Assembly (NCBI GenBank): GCA_963974345.1
Contig: CAXBBW010000006.1
Location: 124,001-188,000 of the forward strand
DNA: 64,000 bases
Direction: 5' to 3'
Origin: RHLJ01 sp963974345
GTDB lineage: Bacteria > Bacteroidota > Rhodothermia > Balneolales > Balneolaceae
Shown: in pieces, positions 44,389 through 53,542 of the stretch
Numbering within the stretch: position 1 is the first letter of the stretch
Layout: every line of letters begins with the position of its first letter
Position numbers and translations under genes: made by a program
The notes under the pieces: model-generated
Seen by the model: the letters and a program-made list of their open reading frames with translations, nothing else
The model's database searches: none
Told to the model about the DNA's origin: nothing

Positions 44389-44742
44389 ATGAGCTCATAC
44401 GCTTTAACTGATGAAATGGCTATAGACGTGCTTATATTTTGGATCGAAAGCACCGATGGAAGTATTTCTTTTTCAGAACAAGATGCTGTAAAACGTGTTC
44501 TTACGAACATGAACTATACGCTTGATACCTATCATAAAACATTAAATCAAATAGGTGCCATGAGCACCGATCATGTTCAAGAACTTGTTAATGAAGCTAT
44601 TGTTTATATCCGTTCAAATTTTAGTGACGATGGAAAAAAGCTTACCTATAGCCTTCTAGATACCATTGCTAATTGCGAAGGTAAAATGTCTGCTAAACAA
44701 ACAGCTAAGTTTGATCGACTAAAAAAAGAATTTGGTGTTTAA
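44389..44742 (+). CDS. TerB-like domain protein
   Basis: 117 residues, all helical. An acidic loop (WIESTDGSISFSEQDAVKRVL) and a late NCEGKMSAKQTAKFDRLKKEF resemble the TerB/DjlA-type calcium- or metal-binding helical fold. Family role: tellurite-resistance or stress-associated protein, function poorly known. It follows fRMsr by 17 nt and overlaps the convergent DUF6174 gene by 4 nt. The call is from fold-like motifs only. Confidence 0.55.
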   Translation: MSSYALTDEMAIDVLIFWIESTDGSISFSEQDAVKRVLTNMNYTLDTYHKTLNQIGAMSTDHVQELVNEAIVYIRSNFSDDGKKLTYSLLDTIANCEGKMSAKQTAKFDRLKKEFGV

Positions 44743-45242
44743 TCTCGAAGAAGTGTTGAATTTAAATTTTCCAAGCTTCCTAATTGATACGTTATCTCAT
44801 CATCCACTCCGTCTTCTATATAATCTATAAACACGTTACGAGGGTATCCTGTTTCTGAATCGTACGTGCCCTTCATTTCATACGCATTTAAAGAGGCTTC
44901 TTTTAGTTTCTCAAAGAGTTTGTCGATCGTAATAAAATAATCAGTATATAAATCGATCATTTTTACTTCTTCTTCTCCTTGTACAATAGTCGCATCCTCA
45001 AGAGTTACTGGATCTAGTACAGCAAACACTGTGTCTGCTTGAACAACAACCTTAAGCTCTCCAAAATATGGGCAAAAACAGCTCTGCAGATAGTTATACG
45101 CGTAATTGGACGTCTTATTAGAACCCCATGTTTTTTCAGCTTTCGCTAACTTTTTTATTTCATCTCTTGAAACCCCATCATTGGTACAGCCATGTATCAT
45201 AACGGAAAGTAAAATGGTAGTGATAAAAATTTTTGTTTTCAT
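44739..45242 (-). CDS. DUF6174-like lipoprotein
   Basis: 167 residues. Lipobox MIHGC, Cys19 acylated. NYAYNYLQSCFCPYFGELKVVVQADTV (two close cysteines), then ITIDKLFEKLKEA, TYDSETGYPRNVFIDY and DDEITYQL. This pattern fits the DUF6174 family as I recall it. The function is unknown. Its stop converges on the TerB-like gene with a 4-nt overlap. Single gene. Confidence 0.7.
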   Translation of the reverse strand: MKTKIFITTILLSVMIHGCTNDGVSRDEIKKLAKAEKTWGSNKTSNYAYNYLQSCFCPYFGELKVVVQADTVFAVLDPVTLEDATIVQGEEEVKMIDLYTDYFITIDKLFEKLKEASLNAYEMKGTYDSETGYPRNVFIDYIEDGVDDEITYQLGSLENLNSTLLRD

Positions 45243-45349
45243 TTTTTCTTATTGGTTTCAAGACTTCAAAAATTCTTTCTTTTGCCGTAAAAAAAATACT
45301 CGCATGTTGATGCTATCTGATTGCTGAAATTAGTTCCTGGTTTTATGGA

Positions 45350-46060
45350 TTAGTTCTCTGTAGTAATTCTAACTATTTCTTCCATTCCCAAATCCTCAAC
45401 ATGTAAATTAACTGCATGATTAACCCGCAGGCCAAATAATCCATCAGTAGTCAAGCTTACATCTCCAGTTGTTACTCCCATTACCATTTGATCATTTATA
45501 TAGAAGTCTACCGTGTTTGCCCAAACTTTAACAGAAAGCTTATTTAATGCCGTTTCTTCTGAGCCCGCTTTATACTTTACAATGGATTCACTTGCAATCC
45601 AGTTTGTAATGTTTTCCGTTTCTGTTCCTTTTCGAGATTTGATTAAGTAATCTCCTGTATTCCTTATGAGAAAATAGATGTACTCCTGACCATCCCCCTT
45701 AAGATCACTTCCGCCAAAGAACAATCCAAAACCTTCTCTGTCTCTGCCTTTCGTATCAAAAAGATGTATGGAAGTGCTAACTGTATAATCTCCCTCAACA
45801 TTGTTTTCAGGATGCCAGAAAATTGCTCTAGGACCTGTAGTTATGTGCCAACCTGGAGTCATGTTCACAAAATAGATATCTCCAGAATCTGGGTCAGAAC
45901 TTATAACCAAATTTTCTTGGGGGCGATCTAAACGGACTTCCCAACCTTCTGGTACCTTTAAATTTTCACCTTGTGCAACTTTCGGGTCGGGCATTCCTTG
46001 TGCAAATAGTATTGGTGAGACTATCAGTATTAGAATTAATGTTGATATAATTTTTTTCAT
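45350..46060 (-). CDS. Exported LamG/concanavalin-like protein
   Basis: 236 residues from ATG 46060, where GGAG (46067-46070) lies 6 nt upstream; a TTG at 46072 is a weaker start. Signal peptide to about residue 20 (SPILFAQ). The rest is a beta-sandwich (YTVSTSIHLFDTKG, EGFGLFFGGSDL, EYIYFLIRNTGDYLI, LSVKVWANTVDFYINDQ, DGLFGLRVNHAV) of LamG/3-keto-disaccharide-hydrolase-like shape. No catalytic residues can be named. It lies 15 nt after the TIM-barrel isomerase gene, so the two are probably one operon in the sugar locus. Confidence 0.65.
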   Translation of the reverse strand: MKKIISTLILILIVSPILFAQGMPDPKVAQGENLKVPEGWEVRLDRPQENLVISSDPDSGDIYFVNMTPGWHITTGPRAIFWHPENNVEGDYTVSTSIHLFDTKGRDREGFGLFFGGSDLKGDGQEYIYFLIRNTGDYLIKSRKGTETENITNWIASESIVKYKAGSEETALNKLSVKVWANTVDFYINDQMVMGVTTGDVSLTTDGLFGLRVNHAVNLHVEDLGMEEIVRITTEN

Positions 46061-46066
46061 GATTTT

Positions 46067-46070
46067 CTCC
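46067..46070 (-). promoter_or_regulatory. Shine-Dalgarno GGAG deciding the start of the LamG-like gene
   Basis: GGAG on the minus strand, 6 nt before ATG 46060, favours ATG over the in-frame TTG at 46072. Confidence 0.6.
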
Positions 46071-46075
46071 AATTA

Positions 46076-46945
46076 TTAAACAGAACAAATTTCAACACCT
46101 TGTTTTAGGGAATCAAATACATCCTCATTGGTTGGGATAAATTCCTGAGCTACAAACCCATCAAAGCCTGTTTCTGAGATTGCTTCCATAATCGCTTTAT
46201 AGTTTAGCTCTTGAGTTTCATCAATTTCATTTCTGCCGGGAACTCCTCCAGTATGAAAGTGTGCGATGTAATCTATATTATCTCGAATTGTTCTAATCAC
46301 GTCTCCTTCCATAATCTGCATATGATAGATATCATATAGAAGTTTGAAGTTATCTAACCCTAATTTATTACAAAGTGCAACTCCCCAAGAAGTATGATCA
46401 CATTGATATCCAGCATGATCCACTTTTGAATTCAATAACTCCATCACAATTTTTAGGTTGTACTCTTGCGCCTTTTTTACAACTGGTTCTAAACCTACCG
46501 CACAATTCTCAATTCCTTGCTCTTCCGTTAAACCATCAAATCTATTCCCCGAAAAACAGATAATATTTGTAATTCCAAGGTCAGCTATTTTTGGAATTAG
46601 CTCAAAATATTCTTTTTGAAGTTTTTCATGGTATGTTGGATTATTAAATCCTTCAGTTAAATTTAAAGGAACCTGATTAGCCATACCACATGTTAGCCCA
46701 TATTTTTGAGCGGTTTCAATTTCTGGTGGATTTAACAGTTCAATAGATTCGATACCTATTTCAACGGCAAACTCACAAAGTTCTTCTAATGATTTACCAT
46801 TATAGGGCCATCTACATACTGAATGTTTAAATGATTGAAGAAATTTCTTTTTTGGGGCTTTTATGTCGCCATCCGAAAGTCTGAACGCACTTGCAACAGA
46901 AACCCCAGCAATCCCTTTTAAAGCATCTTTTCTTGAAATTTTCAT
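46076..46945 (-). CDS. Sugar-phosphate isomerase/epimerase-type TIM-barrel protein, exported
   Basis: 289 residues. An N-terminal Tat-like signal (SRKDALKGIAGVSVASAF; Arg5-Lys6 rather than Arg-Arg) precedes a TIM barrel. Motifs include CRWPYNGKSLEELCEFAVEIGIESIELL, IICFSGNR, LKIVMELLNSKVDHAGYQCDHT, FKLLYDIYHMQIMEGD, IAHFHTGGVPGRNEI and FVAQEF. The Glu/Asp/His/Glu set of the xylose-isomerase-like/hydroxypyruvate isomerase family is visible. Family role: isomerizes or epimerizes small sugars or keto acids with a divalent metal. It lies 15 nt before the LamG-like gene and diverges from the GMC gene across 115 bp. Confidence 0.8.
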   Translation of the reverse strand: MKISRKDALKGIAGVSVASAFRLSDGDIKAPKKKFLQSFKHSVCRWPYNGKSLEELCEFAVEIGIESIELLNPPEIETAQKYGLTCGMANQVPLNLTEGFNNPTYHEKLQKEYFELIPKIADLGITNIICFSGNRFDGLTEEQGIENCAVGLEPVVKKAQEYNLKIVMELLNSKVDHAGYQCDHTSWGVALCNKLGLDNFKLLYDIYHMQIMEGDVIRTIRDNIDYIAHFHTGGVPGRNEIDETQELNYKAIMEAISETGFDGFVAQEFIPTNEDVFDSLKQGVEICSV

Positions 46946-47060
46946 ACTATTAATTTTTTACACCTAACATTGTCATTATTGGAAGCGATTTTCTATAATC
47001 CATCTATTAATAAAATACTTTTATTTTATTAGCACTCAAGAATCTATTTTAAAATTTCTT

Positions 47061-48758
47061 ATGCATCTTAATCTTAAAGCAAAACAAGATAATACCTATG
47101 ACGCAATAGTTGTAGGAAGTGGAATTAGTGGCGGTTGGGCTGCGAAAGAACTTACCGAAAAAGGGCTGAAAACCTTAGTTCTAGAACGGGGTCGACAAGT
47201 TGAACATATTAAAGATTATCCTACACATTCCACTCCGCCTTGGGAACTACCTTTTGACAATCAGGTCCCCCCTGAAGAAATGAAGCACTATGAGAAACAA
47301 AAAAGAACGGGCTATACTATTCGTCAAGCTACTAAACATTGGTGGGTAAAAGACGATGAAAATCCATACACCGAAGTAAAACGTTTTGATTGGATGCGCG
47401 GATATCATGTCGGTGGTCGTTCATTAATGTGGGGACGACAATCGTATCGTTGGAGCGATTTGGACTTCGAAGCTAATTCTAAAGATGGGCATGGAGTTGA
47501 CTGGCCTATTAGATATAAAGATATCGCACCTTGGTATGATTATGTAGAGAAGCATGCAGGGATAAGTGGCCGAAAAGAAGGGTTATCTCAATTACCAGAT
47601 GGTGAATTTCTGCCCCCTATGGAGTATTACTGTGTGGAAAAAGAAGTGAAAAAGCGAATAGAAGCCAAATATAAAGATCGGATGATGACTATTGGTCGCG
47701 TGGCTAATATCACAACTCCACACAAAGGTCGAGCAGGTTGTCAGTACAGAAATATGTGTTCACAAGGGTGCCCTTTTAGTGGATACTTTAGCAGTCAATC
47801 TTCAACCTTGCCTCCGGCAATGGCAACAGGAAACTTGACTCTTCGACCAGACTCTATTGTTACTGAAGTTATTTATGATCCCGAAACTAAAAAAGCAAAG
47901 GGCGTACGTGTTCTAGACTCTGAAACCTTAGAAACTGTCGAGTATTACGCTAAAATTGTTTTCCTTAATGCATCTACAGTAGGTAGTACTTGGATTTTAT
48001 TGAATTCTACAGAGCATTTTGCAAATGGAATGGGAAATGGATCTGGCGAACTTGGTCATAATATGATGGATCATCATTTAGGGGTTGGTGCTTCTGGTAC
48101 TTATGAAGGATTTGAGGATATGTATTATTATGGACGCCGACCAAATGGTATTTATATCCCAAGATTTCGAAACGTATCTAGCAAACATCCTGATTTTGTA
48201 CGCGGCTATGGTTATCAAGGTGGAGCAGGAAGAAATGGTTGGAAAAAAAATGTTGCCGAACTAAGTATCGGAGCGGCTTTAAAAGAAGAAGTAAACGAAC
48301 CAGGTACCTGGAGCTTTGGTATGGGTGGTTTTGGTGAGTGGTTACCATACCATGAGAATAAGATGTATCTGACTAACGATGTCAAAGATATCTATGGACT
48401 ACCAACGATTGTTTTCGATGTAGCTGCGTTCGAAAATGAATATAAAATGCGCGAAGATATGGTGAATACAGGTGCTGAAATGCTTGAAGCGGCTGGTCTA
48501 AAAAATGTCCGCAAATGGAATAACGAACCCTCTCCTGGGCTTGGAATTCATGAAATGGGAACTGCCCGAATGGGTAAAGATCCTAAAACTTCAGTTTTGA
48601 ATAAATGGAATCAAGTTCACGAAGTGAAAAATGTATTTGTAACTGATGGTGCTGCTATGACTTCTGCTGCATGCGTTAATCCATCCCTAACATATATGGC
48701 GCTTACTGCACGAGCTGCTAATTTTGCTGTTGAAGAATTGAAAAAAGGAAATCTATAA
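47061..48758 (+). CDS. GMC oxidoreductase, FAD-dependent sugar dehydrogenase type
   Basis: 565 residues. FAD motif G19-S-G21-I-S-G24 with KTLVLERG after it, and the active-site His497 region (GLGIHEMGTARMG). Cys227-x5-Cys233-x3-Cys237 matches the 3Fe-4S ligand spacing I know from FAD-glucose dehydrogenase catalytic subunits. Family role: oxidizes a sugar hydroxyl and passes electrons through the Fe-S cluster to a cytochrome. There is no signal peptide of its own; the partner subunit at 48762 carries the Tat-like signal and could hitchhike it out. The two genes are 3 nt apart. Confidence 0.88.
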   Translation: MHLNLKAKQDNTYDAIVVGSGISGGWAAKELTEKGLKTLVLERGRQVEHIKDYPTHSTPPWELPFDNQVPPEEMKHYEKQKRTGYTIRQATKHWWVKDDENPYTEVKRFDWMRGYHVGGRSLMWGRQSYRWSDLDFEANSKDGHGVDWPIRYKDIAPWYDYVEKHAGISGRKEGLSQLPDGEFLPPMEYYCVEKEVKKRIEAKYKDRMMTIGRVANITTPHKGRAGCQYRNMCSQGCPFSGYFSSQSSTLPPAMATGNLTLRPDSIVTEVIYDPETKKAKGVRVLDSETLETVEYYAKIVFLNASTVGSTWILLNSTEHFANGMGNGSGELGHNMMDHHLGVGASGTYEGFEDMYYYGRRPNGIYIPRFRNVSSKHPDFVRGYGYQGGAGRNGWKKNVAELSIGAALKEEVNEPGTWSFGMGGFGEWLPYHENKMYLTNDVKDIYGLPTIVFDVAAFENEYKMREDMVNTGAEMLEAAGLKNVRKWNNEPSPGLGIHEMGTARMGKDPKTSVLNKWNQVHEVKNVFVTDGAAMTSAACVNPSLTYMALTARAANFAVEELKKGNL

Positions 48759-48761
48759 GCC

Positions 48762-49352
48762 ATGAACGAATCATCTAAAACCCTTATCAATAGAAAAGAA
48801 GCTTTAAAGCGCGTCTCATATTTACTTGGTGGAGTTGTAAGCGCACCAACGGTTCTAGGCTTCTTAAATGGCTGTACCGCAAGCCAAGCTCCTATTAAAA
48901 ATTTTAGTCCAGATCAGATAAAGTTTCTGAGTCAGGTTTCTGATATAATCATTCCAGCTACAGATACTCCAAGCGCATCTGAAGTAGGCGTTCCAAAATT
49001 TATGGACGATATGATTTTCACTATTTGGGAGCACGATGACCGCAAAAACTTCCTTGATTCTATGACTGCTTTCCAAAAGAAAGCACAATCTGATCTTGGT
49101 ATGTCTTTTACTGAAGCCTCTGAACAAGATCGAACCGATTATATCACAAAAGAACATGACGCTGTTTTTGGCGGAAATGTAAATTGGGATGCTCCACGTC
49201 CTTTTATCTGGATGATGAAAGAACAAACCATTGCGGGATATTTTTCTACTGAAGCAGGAATGACACAGGTTCTTCAATATGATCTTGTCCCTGGAAGATG
49301 GGATGCTTGTATCACTTTTGAAGAGGCTGGTGGAAAAGTTTGGGCTGGTTAA
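48762..49352 (+). CDS. Gluconate 2-dehydrogenase subunit 3-family protein, Tat lipoprotein
   Basis: 196 residues. Tat-like signal with Arg11-Lys12 (NRKEALKRV), a hydrophobic stretch and lipobox FLNGC (Cys38). Mature part: FLSQVSDIIIPATDTPSASEVGVPKFMDDMI, the gamma-subunit signature. Family role: escorts the GMC catalytic subunit through Tat and stabilises it. It follows the GMC gene by 3 nt. No cytochrome-c subunit is present in the window, so the electron acceptor must be encoded elsewhere. Confidence 0.86.
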   Translation: MNESSKTLINRKEALKRVSYLLGGVVSAPTVLGFLNGCTASQAPIKNFSPDQIKFLSQVSDIIIPATDTPSASEVGVPKFMDDMIFTIWEHDDRKNFLDSMTAFQKKAQSDLGMSFTEASEQDRTDYITKEHDAVFGGNVNWDAPRPFIWMMKEQTIAGYFSTEAGMTQVLQYDLVPGRWDACITFEEAGGKVWAG

Positions 49353-49450
49353 CAACTTCATGACCTCTTCATATAGTTTGACTTATATGCTACTATGATT
49401 TAAGCCTGAAGTGCTTTTATTGCCACTAATTAACTAAGTGAGGTTTTATT

Positions 49451-50152
49451 ATGGCTAAAAAAGTTTCCCAAATAATTGAAGAACAGATCCAATTCTGGAG
49501 ATTAAAAAATGATCGCTCAGCCATTGTTCATTCTCCGTTAAAAAAATTACCCATTATTACCGTTTCTAGAGAGTTCGGTGCAAAGGGCGCCGTTCTTGCA
49601 ACTGTGTTAGGTGATAAACTAGGCTTTAAAGTTTGGGATAAAGACCTTTTAGAAATAATTAGTAAGAAACTGGGTAGTAATAATGAGTATATGCAATCCA
49701 TAGATGAAAATAGGCGCACTATGCTTGAGGATACAATTTTTGGGTTTATGCGTCATAAAGGAACCAACCTTAACTATTTTATTTATCTAGTTAAAGCTAT
49801 TCGAAAAATTGAGGATATTGGAAATTCAATAATTGTAGGTAGAGGTGCGAACTTTATTTGTAAGCAAAAAAATTCTTTTCATATTCGAATTGTAAGCCCT
49901 TTAGTACAACGAGTTGAAGATTATGCAAAAAAAGAGGGTATTAGTAAAAAGAAATCTCGTTCTATTATTCTTCAAAAAGATGCCGAAAGGGCAACATTTA
50001 CAAAACAAAATTTCAATCAGGATATTGATATTGCCAGTAACTACGATTTAGTTATCAACTCAGCTTCATTTCCTCTAGAAACAATCGCTGAGATAGTAAA
50101 TACTGCATATGCCTGTAAAATAATGAGTAGGGAAAAGGTCTTAACCAAGTAA
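49451..50152 (+). CDS. Cytidylate-kinase-like family protein
   Basis: 233 residues. PIITVSREFGAKGAVLATVLGDKLGFKVWDKDLLEIISKKLG matches the cytidylate-kinase-like family (AAA_33/PF13189-type); the P-loop is a degenerate GAKGA form. Later IIVGRGANFIC, FHIRIVSPLVQRVEDYA and a C-terminal NYDLVINSA. Family role is unresolved; members may phosphorylate nucleotides or act as regulators. GAGG lies about 9 nt upstream of the ATG and supports this start. Single gene. Confidence 0.8.
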   Translation: MAKKVSQIIEEQIQFWRLKNDRSAIVHSPLKKLPIITVSREFGAKGAVLATVLGDKLGFKVWDKDLLEIISKKLGSNNEYMQSIDENRRTMLEDTIFGFMRHKGTNLNYFIYLVKAIRKIEDIGNSIIVGRGANFICKQKNSFHIRIVSPLVQRVEDYAKKEGISKKKSRSIILQKDAERATFTKQNFNQDIDIASNYDLVINSASFPLETIAEIVNTAYACKIMSREKVLTK

Positions 50153-50264
50153 AATTAATATTTTACCTGCCCATAATATTATCCTTATACAAACATTTCT
50201 TGTAAAGTAGAAAGCACTTGACTTCTTACTCTTGAACTAATTACGCTGCAAGCATAATCTAATT

Positions 50265-51023
50265 TTACAACCAATCTACAATATCATCTTTGTGCTCAAC
50301 TTTTACATACTCTTCAAAAAGTTGATGGAGGGTAGAGTCTCTCTGAAGTTCTCTTCTGCTTATAGAATCAAGGTAAGCAATGATAAGTCCTTCGTGAAGA
50401 ATGGCAATATCATCACATAGAGTTTCAACCACTTCTAAAATATGACTAGTTATAATAATGGTAACCCCTTTTGCCTTTAACTTTCTGATAACGGTCTTCA
50501 TTCGGTCTATGGAGATTACATCTACTGCTTCAAAAGGCTCATCGAGAAGTAACACTTTTGGTTCAACTAGAACAGCGGTTACAAAAGCTAGCTTTTTACG
50601 ACTTCCTGATGAAAGTTTATTCACTTTAATTTTGGCAAAGTCTTTAATCTCGAAAAAATCGAGCAGTGAATACGCCCGCTCTAATAATCCTTTTTTATCG
50701 ATATCGTAGATGTCGCACACATACTCAATAAACTCAAGACTGCTGAATTGCTCGAATAAAAGAGGGGGTTGCAATACGGAAGAAAGGTCTCGTTTTATTG
50801 CTAATTCATTTTCAGAATTTAACGGTAGACCAATAATTTCAATGTCTCCATCTTCAAAACTTAATAAACCAGTAAGTACGCCAATTAATGTGCTTTTTCC
50901 TGCGCCATTCGGCCCAATAAGGCCAAAAATTGTTCCTTCAGGAACATCAAGGTTTAAATCTTTGAGAACGGTTTTGTCTTCGTAGCTTTTTACTAAACCT
51001 GTTATTGAAATTGCATTAGCCAT
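50265..51023 (-). CDS. ABC transporter ATP-binding protein
   Basis: 252 residues. Walker A GPNGAGKST, a signature-loop-like NKLSSGSRKKLAFVTAVLVEPKVLLLDEP (Walker B with LLLDEP), and a switch His in ITSHILEV. The ABC signature is LSSGS. Family role: powers export, often of lipids or drugs, with a separate membrane subunit. It overlaps the lgt 3' end by 8 nt. The likely partner permease is 51921-53471, separated from it by lgt. Confidence 0.9.
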   Translation of the reverse strand: MANAISITGLVKSYEDKTVLKDLNLDVPEGTIFGLIGPNGAGKSTLIGVLTGLLSFEDGDIEIIGLPLNSENELAIKRDLSSVLQPPLLFEQFSSLEFIEYVCDIYDIDKKGLLERAYSLLDFFEIKDFAKIKVNKLSSGSRKKLAFVTAVLVEPKVLLLDEPFEAVDVISIDRMKTVIRKLKAKGVTIIITSHILEVVETLCDDIAILHEGLIIAYLDSISRRELQRDSTLHQLFEEYVKVEHKDDIVDWL

Positions 51024-51882
51024 TCGCTTTTCTCTTCGTGTAATATCTTATTGCGTATAAAATAGTGAATATTCCATAGCCTAATAAGGCAACTTGTAGG
51101 TTCGTCATATTGGCAAAGGCAATGAATTCACGATCTCCCCGAATAAACTCTAGTGCAAACCTAAGAAGGGCGTAGCCACCGGTGTGAATAAAAAAGATAA
51201 GGGGAGATTTCTTGTCAGAGTTCCAGATTTTATGAAATACCCAAAGTATAATCCCCATCAGTACTAAATCCCCAAACATTTCGTAAAGTTGAGTTGGATG
51301 AAGCGCGGCACTTACTGTAGAAGCTTGTTCAACTAATCCATTTTGATAGGACCATTGCCATGCAGAACTGGAGATTCCATAGTCTTTCTCAAAAGCAGGC
51401 ACGGTTGTACCATAGCGCGGAAAATGAACACCAAAAATAGAATTTGTAGCAGTTCCGTGTGCATCTCCGTTCAAGAAACAACCAATGCGGCCAACTGCTT
51501 GCCCTAATAATAGACCTGGGGAAATCAATGAAAAATATTCGAAATAGTTCATTTTTTTTCGGCGAGTGAACAACAAACCTCCAAGCATACCGCCAACAAG
51601 TCCACCTGTAATACTATTTCCAGCGCCAGAAAGACTCAAAATAACCGCAGGGTTTTCAAGGAATAAATCGAGGTTCCAAAAAAGATAATGGGAAAGTCTA
51701 GCGCCAATTAATGCGCCGATAATAGACCAGGTAACAAGGCCATCAAAAAGCTCAACTTTACCGCCGAATTTTTTTACTCTCAAGTAACATACATACACCC
51801 CAAGGGCTATCGAGATGAGGAAATAAATTCCTTCATAAAAATAGATTTCGTTAAATCCCAGATTTAGATGAATTGGAAGCAT
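51016..51882 (-). CDS. lgt: Prolipoprotein diacylglyceryl transferase
   Basis: 288 residues with about seven TM segments. GRIGCFLNGDAHGTATN is the Lgt signature; earlier GARLSHYLFWN and SGAGNSITGGLVGGMLGG, later HPTQLYEMFGDL. Family reaction: transfers diacylglycerol from phosphatidylglycerol to the lipobox cysteine of prolipoproteins. This step is needed for the several lipoproteins in this window. It lies 38 nt after the ABC membrane protein gene and overlaps the ABC ATPase start by 8 nt. Confidence 0.93.
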   Translation of the reverse strand: MLPIHLNLGFNEIYFYEGIYFLISIALGVYVCYLRVKKFGGKVELFDGLVTWSIIGALIGARLSHYLFWNLDLFLENPAVILSLSGAGNSITGGLVGGMLGGLLFTRRKKMNYFEYFSLISPGLLLGQAVGRIGCFLNGDAHGTATNSIFGVHFPRYGTTVPAFEKDYGISSSAWQWSYQNGLVEQASTVSAALHPTQLYEMFGDLVLMGIILWVFHKIWNSDKKSPLIFFIHTGGYALLRFALEFIRGDREFIAFANMTNLQVALLGYGIFTILYAIRYYTKRKANG

Positions 51883-51920
51883 AGAATCAGATTATTGAAT
51901 TTGGAAGCCAAAGGTACTAA

Positions 51921-53471
51921 TTATAGTTCACTCCAAATATTCATGAGTATTCTTTTTTTGAAAAGATTTACAAGTACATCCATATGTTGCCATAAATAGA
52001 TGCCAATAATAACAATTACCGTACTCATAATTGTTATTCGATACCATTCTAGTCCTTCAAGCGGAACATATACTAAATAACCAATCGCGAAAATCGAGAA
52101 TGATATAGCAAACGTTACTTTTTGAGGAATGATAGGATGCTTATAACTAAATGATGAGTAAATCGCTTTTTGATATTGATAGTAAGAGCTCCATATGAAA
52201 AGCAGCATAAAACACAAAAACATAAAGGTGTTGGCAACAAAGATTTTGAATACTTCACCAATTTCAGGAATCACCAAAAGCTCGAATATGGTAATCCCAT
52301 AAAACACTAATAGTGGGAGTATAATAACCCCTAAAAATCGTTCTTTGAGTTGCTTCTCTAAACTGATTGGGAATTGAAGGTGTAGTAGGAGTTCTCTGTT
52401 TTCGTATCCATACATATTTGCCATTCCCATAGCCAGCAATGCAATCGGTATGCCTCCAAGAATGGTTGGAATAGCTATCGTCTTTGCAATTTCATAATCC
52501 ACATTCAGTAATAGAGGCACATACACAATTGGGATAATGGCAAGTGTTAGCACCTGTAGTTTATTATATGGATGAATCATCACATAGTAGTAATACTTTC
52601 CTGCATTTTTACCCAGAACTTTCTTTAACATCTCCCAGAGTTTACTACTAGCTTCTTCTACTTTTCGAAGCGCTGGACGATGAAGTCCGTAACACGTTTT
52701 GTTGAAGTGATCGATCAAAATTAGACCAATTAAAATCCCACAGAAAACAAAGAAAATGACTGCATTTCCGAACCCATAATTCGTTTTAGCAGCTTGAATC
52801 AATAATCCACCGGGTAACCATTCAAGTACGCCATTTATATTTTCAATCTTTGGAATAATTTTATAAAGAAGTTCTGTTTTATTTTCTGAAGCAAGTGTTA
52901 TTAGTTGGAATAAGGAGAAAACGAAAATCAAAAATCCTGTTACCACTGCTATAAATCGTTGCTCAACAATTTGAATAAATCGATGTTTGATAGAATAAAT
53001 GAGTACATAATTTAAAAATACAGCCACAAATACCACGGGCACTTGATAGAACTCACGAACCTGAATCATCAAGAAAACAATCCAAGTAAAATTGTAGATA
53101 ATGTTTACAGGGTGGCAAAACCCTATTACCATTAAGTATTTAGCAAGACGCTTTAATGGAAAACCAAAGCCCAACAATTTCCGATTCTCTTCAATATTTA
53201 AAAGTCGGAGGTTGGTGAAGGAAAAGTGCATCACCCAATAGGTGTTAGCAAACACAAGTAGAATAAACGTATACACTTTTGGGGTAAGCCAAGGCATCTG
53301 CATTTTCATCCAAGGATCGGTATCCATCAAAACCACAACTACCGCAGTACCGATTAGGTTGACTAGCATCACACCCAAAAACATTATATACCCTACCATT
53401 AACAGTAACTGAAAACGGTTCAGGTTGGAGATAAAGATTCTCCAGTTTAAAACAAGTAGGCGTGAAAACAT
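51921..53471 (-). CDS. ABC-type membrane protein (putative permease)
   Basis: 516 residues with about eleven hydrophobic segments and no P-loop. An acidic-basic cytoplasmic stretch near the middle (ALRKVEEASSKLWEMLKKVLGKNAGK) is followed by further TM helices. Gene order with the ABC ATPase two genes downstream suggests a two-gene exporter. I do not recognise a named family. It lies 71 nt after uvrA and 38 nt before lgt. Confidence 0.65.
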   Translation of the reverse strand: MFSRLLVLNWRIFISNLNRFQLLLMVGYIMFLGVMLVNLIGTAVVVVLMDTDPWMKMQMPWLTPKVYTFILLVFANTYWVMHFSFTNLRLLNIEENRKLLGFGFPLKRLAKYLMVIGFCHPVNIIYNFTWIVFLMIQVREFYQVPVVFVAVFLNYVLIYSIKHRFIQIVEQRFIAVVTGFLIFVFSLFQLITLASENKTELLYKIIPKIENINGVLEWLPGGLLIQAAKTNYGFGNAVIFFVFCGILIGLILIDHFNKTCYGLHRPALRKVEEASSKLWEMLKKVLGKNAGKYYYYVMIHPYNKLQVLTLAIIPIVYVPLLLNVDYEIAKTIAIPTILGGIPIALLAMGMANMYGYENRELLLHLQFPISLEKQLKERFLGVIILPLLVFYGITIFELLVIPEIGEVFKIFVANTFMFLCFMLLFIWSSYYQYQKAIYSSFSYKHPIIPQKVTFAISFSIFAIGYLVYVPLEGLEWYRITIMSTVIVIIGIYLWQHMDVLVNLFKKRILMNIWSEL

Positions 53472-53542
53472 TCGCTTAAAATAATAGTGTTTTGCTAAGA
53501 ATGAGCTTAGAAAGCTGTAATAATTACAAAAAAGGGTAATTT

